Source: CBDFJH01 sp965198095 (GTDB taxonomy: Bacteria > Latescibacterota > UBA2968 > GCA-2709665). From it: 64,000 bases of DNA. The translations under genes and the position numbers were made by a program. The DNA is taken from positions 3,224,001 through 3,288,000 of the forward strand of contig OZ240239.1 of assembly GCA_965198095.1 (NCBI GenBank), read 5' to 3'. How positions within the stretch are numbered: the first letter of the stretch is position 1; each line of letters starts with the position of its first letter. Under the pieces are notes generated by a model. That model was not told the DNA's origin and did no database searches. It worked only from the letters and a program-made list of their open reading frames with translations. Positions 57,565-64,000 of the stretch are shown one piece after another.

Positions 57565-58458
57565 CTAACCCTTTGCCCGTCTCGAAGGCACGCGGCGAAG
57601 GACGACTTCACCGTCCCGGAAGGCGCGCAGCGTGCCGGTGGACTCGGAAATGGCCACGGCAATCGCGTTTGTGTGCTTTGAAATGGCCGCAGCCGCCACG
57701 TGTCGCGCCCCAAGTCCCTTGGCTAGGTTAATTCCCTTGGCATCTGCCGTGATGTAGCGTCCGCCCGCCAGAATGACGCCATCGTCCCGAACAATGAAAG
57801 CCCCATCCATCAACGCCACCTCCCGGACTCCCTCCCAGATCTCCGGGTTGCAGATATTCTTGTCTTGATCGGAATAGCCTCGAAACGGGTCGAACGTCAT
57901 CTCTCTCGAATGAACCATGACGCGCGCCGAATCTCCGACCACAAAGAGCGCCCCCACCGGCTCGCCTCCCCGGCCCTCCTGGCCGATTTCCAGCGCCAGA
58001 TCGAGCACCGTTCGCACGACTCCGACAGGCAGGTCGCCTGCCAAGGCGGCCACGCTGTCTGGATGGAAGTCTTCAAACCCCAAACTTGCGTCGGTGAGCA
58101 GAAGCGTGTCGACGCCACGGCTGCCCATCACTCCGGTCAGACATACGAGCCGGCTGCGCTTCGGGATGTAACCTGCCTCCACACCCAGGATGATGCCCTG
58201 CCGCAGGCGTTCAAAACGCGCTATGTTGTCCACGTCGAATTCGGACTGCATCCGCCACACTCCGCTCTCCTCGATGCCTTTCAAGAGGCGTTTGTTCCGC
58301 GTCACGACAAGTGTTTGGCAGACCTTGTTTAACGCCTCGACCGAGGCCCGCTTGACCCCGGAGTCGGCAACGACAACGATGACATCGGCGGCCGTCTGTC
58401 GGGCCAGATCGCCTGCCATCTCCAAAATGGCCGTAGCGTCGGATTTCTTTCTAGGCAT
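57565..58458 (-). CDS. Diadenylate cyclase, DacZ-like (N-terminal PK-C-like domain plus DAC domain)
   Basis: A 297-residue protein. The N-terminal half resembles the pyruvate-kinase C-terminal alpha/beta fold (VIVVVADSG, LVVTRNKRLL, VCLTGVMGSRGVDTLLLTDA), and the DAC domain occupies ~150-290. DGA is at 218-220 (VALMDGAFIVRDDGVILAGG). The position of the RHR motif reads RHV (252-254) in LGARHVAAAAISKHTNA, and SES follows at 271-273. This domain order is that of archaeal-type DacZ rather than DisA or CdaA. The expected product is c-di-AMP, with some doubt because of RHV. Confidence 0.82.
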   Translation of the reverse strand: MPRKKSDATAILEMAGDLARQTAADVIVVVADSGVKRASVEALNKVCQTLVVTRNKRLLKGIEESGVWRMQSEFDVDNIARFERLRQGIILGVEAGYIPKRSRLVCLTGVMGSRGVDTLLLTDASLGFEDFHPDSVAALAGDLPVGVVRTVLDLALEIGQEGRGGEPVGALFVVGDSARVMVHSREMTFDPFRGYSDQDKNICNPEIWEGVREVALMDGAFIVRDDGVILAGGRYITADAKGINLAKGLGARHVAAAAISKHTNAIAVAISESTGTLRAFRDGEVVLRRVPSRRAKG

Positions 58459-58554
58459 CGAACATCCAGATCGAGGGTTCTAATACAATCCGCTGTTTCG
58501 AACAATCTCTGAGGACTGGCTGCAGAACGGCCGTGTCGCCCCGCCGCCTAGCCG

Positions 58555-59196
58555 CTATTTGCTTTCCGAAAACCTGCGCTTTCGGCCATACGTGACGGGT
58601 CCCTGTTGCTCGAGCTTCTCACCGGACGGGTCCCGCTGCGCGTCGGCCGGCCCCTCGAGCACGATATATTCAGGGGAAACTTCAGGTGTGAGTATCGTGG
58701 GGCCGCAGTCGTAAAAAAGCGCACCCGCCTGGTGGGCGCGGAGCGCTTCCACGCGAACGACAGACCCGGACCCGCCCCGTCTCCCGCCGAGACGTGAGGC
58801 CACGTTCGGGTCGAAGGAGAGGTGCACATAACGGCGGTCGGTCGGTTTGAGACCCTCAGCGAGCGCTTGCTTTACATCCCCCGCATCGAGCCCTTTGTAC
58901 AAATATTCCGGAGGTTCTATCGGATCTGCGTCCAGTTCAATCGGGATACTGTGCCCGTAGCGCGCGCGAATGCGGCCTTTCGTGATCTCAAACCGTTTTT
59001 TTTCGGACTCGAAGACGACCGACTCTATATCGCTCATCTCAACGTTCTGTTGTCTCTTCTGCAGCGCCTGGAGGACCTCCTCAAGGTCGGCAGAGCCTTT
59101 CGAGTCTAGCGCAAGTCCAAACGAATCGGGTCGGTGCCTCAGCATCAGCGAAAGCAGTTTCGACAGCCAGACGCGTGACCTTCCGTCCATATCCAT
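58555..59196 (-). CDS. kptA: RNA 2'-phosphotransferase (KptA/Tpt1 family)
   Basis: A 213-residue Tpt1/KptA protein. In eukaryotes it moves the 2'-phosphate left by tRNA splicing to NAD+. The catalytic set is visible: R20-H21 (LRHRP), R77 in IRARYGHS, HLS at 125-127 and R148 in SVVRVEAL, with the NAD-binding YLYKGLDAGDV region. The bacterial role is unclear because there is no such splicing; repair of 2'-phosphorylated RNA is a proposal in the field. It lies 23 nt after dnaB. Confidence 0.9.
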   Translation of the reverse strand: MDMDGRSRVWLSKLLSLMLRHRPDSFGLALDSKGSADLEEVLQALQKRQQNVEMSDIESVVFESEKKRFEITKGRIRARYGHSIPIELDADPIEPPEYLYKGLDAGDVKQALAEGLKPTDRRYVHLSFDPNVASRLGGRRGGSGSVVRVEALRAHQAGALFYDCGPTILTPEVSPEYIVLEGPADAQRDPSGEKLEQQGPVTYGRKRRFSESK

Positions 59197-59219
59197 CTCA
59201 ATCCCTGAGTGAACGTATC

Positions 59220-60617
59220 CTAAGCCTGTCCTGATGAGATCGGCTCACGGTAGATTTCGCGCTCTTCAAAACGTCCGTAGTCCCCCACCCAAGTCAGATG
59301 GACGCTACCGGTTGGACCGTTGCGCTGCTTCCCGATAATCAGCTCCGCGACCCCCTCCTGACTGCTGCCTTCTTCATCCCTGAGGTCATACACTTCCGGT
59401 CTGTACAGAAATATCACAACGTCGGCATCCTGCTCGAGACTCCCACTCTCCCGGAGATCCGACAACTGAGGCCGTCTCTTTTCCCGCGCCTCAACAGCCC
59501 TGGAAAGCTGGGCGCAGGCGACGACAGGGACGTCGATTTCCTTCGCCAGCGATTTCAGAGAGCGTGAAACCCGAGCAATCTCCTGTTCCCGGTTGTCGGA
59601 TCGCTCGTTGACAGTCACCAACTGCAGGTAATCCACGATGACCATGCCGATATGGTGTTCGGTCTTTGCCCGCCGGGCCTTGGCCCGTATCTCCAACACC
59701 GAGAGCCCGGGGGCGTCATCGATAAAGATCGGAGCCTTTTCAAGTTTTCCCATCCAATGGGCTAAACGCTGCCATTCCTTTTCCGAAAGCCTCCCGGTCC
59801 TCAGATGATGAGAGTTCACGCGCGCTTCGGCACAAAGCAGCCTCTGCGCAAGCTGCTGCAAAGACATCTCCAGGGAGAAGATGAGCACGGGCGTGTTCGC
59901 TTCCACGGCCGCGTTTCTAGCGACGCAGAGAGAGAACGCGGTCTTACCCATGGCGGGTCTGCTGGCAACAATAATCAGGTCCGAGCTTTGGAGACCAGCC
60001 GTGATCTCGTCGAGGTCTTTGTAGCCGGTGGTGACTCCTGACAACGCCCCGGAGCGCTCCTGTGCCTTCTGGACGATCGCGACCGTATCGTGCAGCACCG
60101 GTTCAAGAGGCACGACCCCCTTCCCCAGCTCTCGCTCGGCGACCCCGAACACGCGCTGCTCCGCCCGGTCGATGACCTCACGGATCTCTTCGCCTTCCAC
60201 ATAACACTCCGCCGCAGTCTGCGTCGCCGCCTCGATGAGCCTCCTTCGCAGGGCTCGGTCCAGCACGATCTTTGCGTGGTATTCCGCATTAACCGCGGTC
60301 GCCATCTCCCCTGCAAGCCCGGCGATTTCAACCGCCCCTCCAACGCGCTCGAGCGCGCCCCTTCGGTTGAGTTCCTCCGTGACGGTAATCTGGTCCGCAG
60401 GCTCGCCCCTGTCATACAGACTCACGATCGCAGCGTAGATCTTTCGATGGGAGGTGTGGTAGAACGCGGTCTCGTCCCCTAGGACCTCCAAAACGCGCCC
60501 AATTGCGCCCTTGTCGATCAGCATCGCCCCGAGGACGGCTCTCTCCACTTCGACCGCGCGCGGCTGAATCCGATCTGCGGCATCTTGATGCGAAGGCGTT
60601 CTCAATTGCTCAGGCAT
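59220..60617 (-). CDS. dnaB: Replicative DNA helicase DnaB
   Basis: A 465-residue hexameric helicase. The N-terminal primase-interacting domain starts AVEVERAVLGAMLIDKGAIG; the RecA-like domain has Walker A SRPAMGKT (219-226), the linker region GVTTGYKDLDEITAGLQ, Walker B MVIVDYLQLV and the arginine-finger region SDLRESGSLEQDADVV. No intein or insertion. The usual neighbour rplI is not present here. Confidence 0.97.
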   Translation of the reverse strand: MPEQLRTPSHQDAADRIQPRAVEVERAVLGAMLIDKGAIGRVLEVLGDETAFYHTSHRKIYAAIVSLYDRGEPADQITVTEELNRRGALERVGGAVEIAGLAGEMATAVNAEYHAKIVLDRALRRRLIEAATQTAAECYVEGEEIREVIDRAEQRVFGVAERELGKGVVPLEPVLHDTVAIVQKAQERSGALSGVTTGYKDLDEITAGLQSSDLIIVASRPAMGKTAFSLCVARNAAVEANTPVLIFSLEMSLQQLAQRLLCAEARVNSHHLRTGRLSEKEWQRLAHWMGKLEKAPIFIDDAPGLSVLEIRAKARRAKTEHHIGMVIVDYLQLVTVNERSDNREQEIARVSRSLKSLAKEIDVPVVACAQLSRAVEAREKRRPQLSDLRESGSLEQDADVVIFLYRPEVYDLRDEEGSSQEGVAELIIGKQRNGPTGSVHLTWVGDYGRFEEREIYREPISSGQA

Positions 60618-60645
60618 CGCTCAGACGTTTAAAAAGGCTGCCGTT

Positions 60646-61329
60646 TCAGGTCAGTTGCATCCGGACTTCATCGTATTCGTTTCGAAGCAGATTCAGATCA
60701 TGCCACGCCGGACGTTTCCACCGGGCATTCCGAAGCAGGGCCGCCGGGTGGTAGGTTGGCATCAGCTTAATGCCCCTGTAATTGAACAGACGGCCCCGGA
60801 GTTTCCCCATGGAGGCGTCCGTCTTTAGGAGCACCTGGGTGGCGAACCGGCCGAGTGAACAGATGAGGATTGGCCTTATGATTTCGATCTGTCGGCGCAG
60901 ATAGGGCTCACAGGTTCTGATTTCGTCCGGTTCGGGGTCCCGATTGTTCGGAGGCCGGCACTTGATGACGTTGGCAATGTAGACATCATCCCGTCGAAGC
61001 CCGATCGATTCGATCATCCGCGTCAGCAACGCGCCCGCCGCTCCCACAAACGGCAGCCCCTTCAGGTCTTCTTCTCGCCCGGGTGCCTCCCCGATAAACA
61101 TCAGATCGGCGGTCGGGCTCCCGCTTCCGAACACCACGACCCGGCGGCCTCTGAAAAGTCTACACGCCTGGCAATGCTCGATGGACGCGTGAAAGCCGGC
61201 GAGTTGATCCTCGGCGGATGCAGCGCGCGCTGCCGCTGGCAGCTGCGTAAGTCCAAGTTCGGATTGCTGCTCGAGATATAGCTTGGCAACACGAATCGCA
61301 TCCGCCTCTTCATCGCGCCTCAGGTCCAC
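60646..61329 (-). CDS. Family 4 uracil-DNA glycosylase (Fe-S type)
   Basis: A 227-residue enzyme that removes uracil from DNA. The four cluster cysteines are C53, C56, C124 and C140; motif 1 is GEAPGREEDLKGLPFVG and motif 3 MPTYHPAALLRN. Such enzymes are typical of thermophiles and many high-GC bacteria. GTG start overlapping coaBC by 10 nt, so translation is probably coupled. Confidence 0.92.
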   Translation of the reverse strand: MDLRRDEEADAIRVAKLYLEQQSELGLTQLPAAARAASAEDQLAGFHASIEHCQACRLFRGRRVVVFGSGSPTADLMFIGEAPGREEDLKGLPFVGAAGALLTRMIESIGLRRDDVYIANVIKCRPPNNRDPEPDEIRTCEPYLRRQIEIIRPILICSLGRFATQVLLKTDASMGKLRGRLFNYRGIKLMPTYHPAALLRNARWKRPAWHDLNLLRNEYDEVRMQLT

Positions 61330-62516
61330 TGCCCACCGATCCAGTTTAGAATTCGGTCAGCGGCCTCTACCTTGGTCATCTTTGGCAGCCGTTCGACCTG
61401 CTCCGATCGATCCACGAGAGTCACCTGGTTCGTATCGACGCCGAAGCCGGCCCCTTCTACGGTAATGTCATTCAACACAATCAGATCGAGGTTCTTGGCC
61501 TTTAGTTTTTTTCTGGCGTTGGCCAGACCATTTTCCGTTTCCACGGCGAAGCCGACGAGCATCCGCTTTCCTTTTCTCGGCCCCAAATTCGAAAGAATGT
61601 CTTCCGTCGGCTCGAGGTCCAGACGCAACCCATTGCCTCCCTTCTTGATCTTGGAGCCGGCCACGCGTTTGGGCTTGAAATCGAGCACCGCAGCGGCCAT
61701 GATCAACGCGTCTGCATCCTGAAACGCGGCCACCGTGGCATCGCGCATCTCACAAACGGTCCGGACAGCGACCACGTCGACATCGGCAGGCGCATCCAGC
61801 GTCGTCGGACCGCTAACGAGGACCACGTCGGCTCCTCTCCTTCTGGCTTGACTCGCAACGGCGTATCCCATCTTACCCGTTGATCTGTTCGTGAGGAAAC
61901 GAACGGGGTCGATGTCCTCCTCTGTTCGCGAGGCCGTCACCACAATCTTTCTGCCCTTGAGTGCGTTGTGCTTCTCCAACCTTGCTTTGACCGCGGCAAC
62001 AATCCGATCTGGGCGCGGCAGTCTGCCCACCCCGTGCTGCCCCGAGGCCAGCTCCCCCACATCAGGTTCCAGGATTTCGCAGCCTGCCTGACGCAATCTA
62101 CGGAGGTTGTTCTGCACCGCGAAGTGCTCGTACATGCGGGTTTCCATAGAAGGCGCCAGCATCACGGAGGCGCCCGTGGCCAGAAGAATGCACGTTAAAA
62201 GATCGTCTGCCAGCCCGTGGGCCATTCTGCCGATCAAATGGGCCGTGGCCGGGGCCACAAGGACCAGGTCTGCCCAGTTTGCCAAGGTGACGTGGGCGAC
62301 TTCCGTATTTTCTTCCTTCGAAAAAAGTTCCGTGTATACGGGGTGGCGGGAAAGGACCTCGAACGTCAGGGGTTGGATGAACTGACGTGCGGACGGCGTC
62401 ATCACTACCCGTACCTCAGCGCCGACTTCCTGGAGTCCGCGCAGCACTTCCACGCTCTTATAAGCGGCAATCCCCCCGCTAATTCCGAGAAGGATTCGGC
62501 TTTTCCTGAGCGACAT
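61320..62516 (-). CDS. coaBC: Bifunctional CoaBC-like protein with altered decarboxylase site
   Basis: A 398-residue Dfp/CoaBC protein, which makes 4'-phosphopantetheine from phosphopantothenate and cysteine. Numbering aligns without gaps to E. coli Dfp at key sites. In the CoaB synthetase half N210, A275 and K289 are kept. In the FMN decarboxylase half H75 is kept, but N125 of PxMN is glutamate (APSMETRM; codon 62142-62144) and C158 of ACG is serine (ELASGQHG; codon 62043-62045). Both residues are essential in E. coli. The gene overlaps rpoZ by 38 nt. Confidence 0.9.
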   Translation of the reverse strand: MSLRKSRILLGISGGIAAYKSVEVLRGLQEVGAEVRVVMTPSARQFIQPLTFEVLSRHPVYTELFSKEENTEVAHVTLANWADLVLVAPATAHLIGRMAHGLADDLLTCILLATGASVMLAPSMETRMYEHFAVQNNLRRLRQAGCEILEPDVGELASGQHGVGRLPRPDRIVAAVKARLEKHNALKGRKIVVTASRTEEDIDPVRFLTNRSTGKMGYAVASQARRRGADVVLVSGPTTLDAPADVDVVAVRTVCEMRDATVAAFQDADALIMAAAVLDFKPKRVAGSKIKKGGNGLRLDLEPTEDILSNLGPRKGKRMLVGFAVETENGLANARKKLKAKNLDLIVLNDITVEGAGFGVDTNQVTLVDRSEQVERLPKMTKVEAADRILNWIGGQWT

Positions 62517-62748
62517 CCTCCAGCTCTCCTATTTCCTCGTCGGAGCCTTCCTCGGCATAATTCAGGCTGATCTCCTTGCCCGCGAGGCGGTTGAGTCCGA
62601 ACGTCGTCGGCTTTTCGGTTTCCTTGGGCAAGTCGCCGATCAGCCGCAACTGGTTGACACGTCTGGCTTCTCGAGAGGCCAACGTCACAGCTTCATAAGG
62701 ATTCATCTCATCACCGCTAATGTCGTCTATGAAGAAAATCTTTCCCAT
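62479..62748 (-). CDS. rpoZ: RNA polymerase omega subunit-like protein
   Basis: An 89-residue protein; MNPYEAVTLASREARRVNQL matches the omega core (NRFELVLVAAKRARQL in E. coli), followed by RLAGKEISLNYAEEG. Position between gmk and coaBC is the classical place for rpoZ. AGGAGG lies 10 nt before the ATG. The first 14 residues (MGKIFFIDDISGDE) differ from proteobacterial omega and resemble those of some FCB-group bacteria. Confidence 0.85.
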   Translation of the reverse strand: MGKIFFIDDISGDEMNPYEAVTLASREARRVNQLRLIGDLPKETEKPTTFGLNRLAGKEISLNYAEEGSDEEIGELEDVAQEKPNPSRN

Positions 62749-62822
62749 ACGATGCTCACCTCCTGAGTTTGAGACTCCGATAGACGTTGAACCGTCGCTG
62801 GACCACGCGACGCGTCCATACG

Positions 62823-63485
62823 TCAGATCCAGCCCTCTTGATCCCGCAGCCGAGACAGGGCGCTGCCCATCCTGTGGGGCCGACATCGCTCGGCGCTTAT
62901 GATCGCCTCCAAATCTGAAACGGCCCGGTCGAGGTCCCCGTTGACGATCAGATAGTCGAATCCGTCTGCCAGGCTGACCTCCCTTTTGGCATCTTCCATG
63001 CGCATCTTAAAGGACGACGCGTCCTCAGTCTTTCTCTCTTCCAGTCGTTTCTCGAGGGCTTCGATGGAGGGCGGAACGACAAATGCCGTGACGCATCTAT
63101 CTTCCAGTACGGATTTCCACCGTTTCATTCCCTGCACGTCAACATCCAGGAGCATCACCTCGCCGCCGGAAAGCGCCCTGGAAACCGCGTCAAAAGTGGC
63201 GCCATAAAAGAAACCGTGTACCTTCGCCCATTCAACGAATTCACTCTTTTCGATCCTTTCCTGAAAGGCCTCCACAGACACGAAATCGTAGTCCACGCCA
63301 TCCATTTCGCCGGACCGTTTTGGACGGGTGGTCGTCGTCACGCAAGCCCGTACTCGGCTGTCCGTGCCCAAGATGCCTTGACAGATAGAGGTTTTCCCTA
63401 CCCCCGAAGGTCCTGCCACGATAAGCGCAAAAGAACTGCCATCCAAAAGGAGCGCTAGGGTTCGATCTCGGACGCTCTTCGGCAT
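62823..63485 (-). CDS. gmk: Guanylate kinase
   Basis: A 220-residue GMP kinase with P-loop GPSGVGKT (25-32), the GMP-binding region TTTTRPKRSGEMDGVDYDFVS and LLDVDVQGMKRWK. It has a C-terminal tail of ~20 residues (HRMGSALSRLRDQEGWI) beyond the usual end. It precedes rpoZ by 74 nt. Confidence 0.96.
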   Translation of the reverse strand: MPKSVRDRTLALLLDGSSFALIVAGPSGVGKTSICQGILGTDSRVRACVTTTTRPKRSGEMDGVDYDFVSVEAFQERIEKSEFVEWAKVHGFFYGATFDAVSRALSGGEVMLLDVDVQGMKRWKSVLEDRCVTAFVVPPSIEALEKRLEERKTEDASSFKMRMEDAKREVSLADGFDYLIVNGDLDRAVSDLEAIISAERCRPHRMGSALSRLRDQEGWI

Positions 63486-63527
63486 CGAGCGATTTCTCCG
63501 TCACGGATTTCCATCCGACTCGGACAC

Positions 63528-64000
63528 TCATTCGACATTTTGCGCCTGTTCCCTTAGCTTTTCAACCTCCTCTTTCATTTCCACCACGAGATGAGCGATC
63601 TCCGCATCCCCTGCCTTGGAGCCGATGGTGTTCGCTTCCCGGAGCATCTCCTGAAGCAGAAAGTTCAAACGTCTTCCCACGGCCTCCTCTCGCTCAAGCG
63701 TGTCCAGAAACTGCGCATTGTGGCTGCGGAGACGGACAAACTCCTCTGTCATGTCGCTCCGTTCCGCGAGTAAAGCCACTTCCATCAGAAGGCGGTTCTT
63801 GTCGACGGCTTCGGGGGCCAAGACCTCCTTGAGCTTTTCCTCTATTTTTTGACGAATCGCGCCGACGCGCGCGGGAGCCCGATCCTCCGCCCGGGCAATA
63901 AGCGACTCAAGGATCTCAACTCGGTGGAGAAACTCCAGTCGGAGCCTTTTGCCCTCTTCGACCCGATGGTGCTGGCATTCCGCCAGAGCAGCCTTACAGG
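63528..64000 (-). CDS. YicC/YloC-family protein, C-terminal part (continues beyond window)
   Basis: The last ~156 residues, open to the window edge. The upstream in-window part reads AALAECQHHRVEEGKRLRLEF and continues through APEAVDKNRLLMEVALLAERSDMTEEFVRLRSH to the conserved GRRLNFLLQEMLREANTIGSKAGDAEI, the DUF1732 domain of YicC. E. coli YicC is an endoribonuclease implicated in small-RNA turnover. Adjacent gmk-rpoZ is the common arrangement. Confidence 0.93.
   Translation of the reverse strand, partial: CKAALAECQHHRVEEGKRLRLEFLHRVEILESLIARAEDRAPARVGAIRQKIEEKLKEVLAPEAVDKNRLLMEVALLAERSDMTEEFVRLRSHNAQFLDTLEREEAVGRRLNFLLQEMLREANTIGSKAGDAEIAHLVVEMKEEVEKLREQAQNVE

Noticed and set aside
58459..58554. 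Promoter for the diadenylate cyclase gene
   Set aside because: Only a poor -10-like TATTAG with badly spaced -35 candidates; not supportable.

Overview
The window is a high-GC bacterial chromosome segment, almost entirely coding. Apart from purL, greA and a sugar-isomerase-like gene, everything lies on the minus strand. No mobile element, CRISPR array or phage gene was seen. The single-chain PurL, zinc-binding forms of S4, S14, L33 and L36, a Bat aerotolerance cluster joined to a gliding-type (GldA/F/G) ABC system, a SAM-II riboswitch, a small omega subunit and the rpoB sequence together suggest a Gram-negative-type organism from or near the FCB superphylum (Gemmatimonadota, Latescibacterota and similar lineages). 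This placement is an inference from gene content only.

Layout: 1-3.4 kb, 3' part of purL, then greA with its own promoter and terminator. 3.4-6.1 kb, rlmD and a GHL10-type glycosyl-hydrolase-like gene attached to the end of the ribosomal cluster. 6.1-34.7 kb, one almost uninterrupted translation/transcription cluster running on the minus strand in the order secE-nusG-rplKAJL-rpoBC-rpsLG-fusA-tuf-(S10 genes)-(spc genes)-secY-rpmJ-rpsMKD-rpoA-rplQ. 34.9-35.7 kb, four tRNAs (Tyr, Gly, Thr, Trp) with rpmG. 35.8-36.8 kb, a plus-strand TIM-barrel isomerase/epimerase gene. 36.9-40.4 kb, thrC followed by a SAM-II riboswitch controlling a cystathionine-synthase/lyase-type gene and a DUF4013 membrane protein. 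40.4-54.6 kb, a ~14 kb MoxR/Bat/Gld operon. 54.8-57.0 kb, a TPR lipoprotein and a GT-C glycosyltransferase. 57.0-64.0 kb, a DUF1854 gene paired with a diadenylate cyclase, then kptA, dnaB, a family-4 uracil-DNA glycosylase, coaBC, rpoZ, gmk and the end of a yicC-like gene.

The genes work as a few modules. The ribosome/RNA polymerase cluster is tightly coupled, with many 1-16 nt overlaps and many GTG or TTG starts. Methionine synthesis appears controlled by SAM through transcription termination. The MoxR-DUF58-ABC-vWA-TPR operon looks like one envelope-associated chaperone/export system. The most notable points are the SAM-II riboswitch with an intrinsic terminator, the merged Bat-Gld operon with a hexanucleotide-repeat BatC-like gene, a CoaBC whose decarboxylase domain lacks two key residues, an S12 carrying the streptomycin-resistance-type arginine, and a DacZ-like cyclase paired with DUF1854. 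I did not find a clearly new defence or mobile system.
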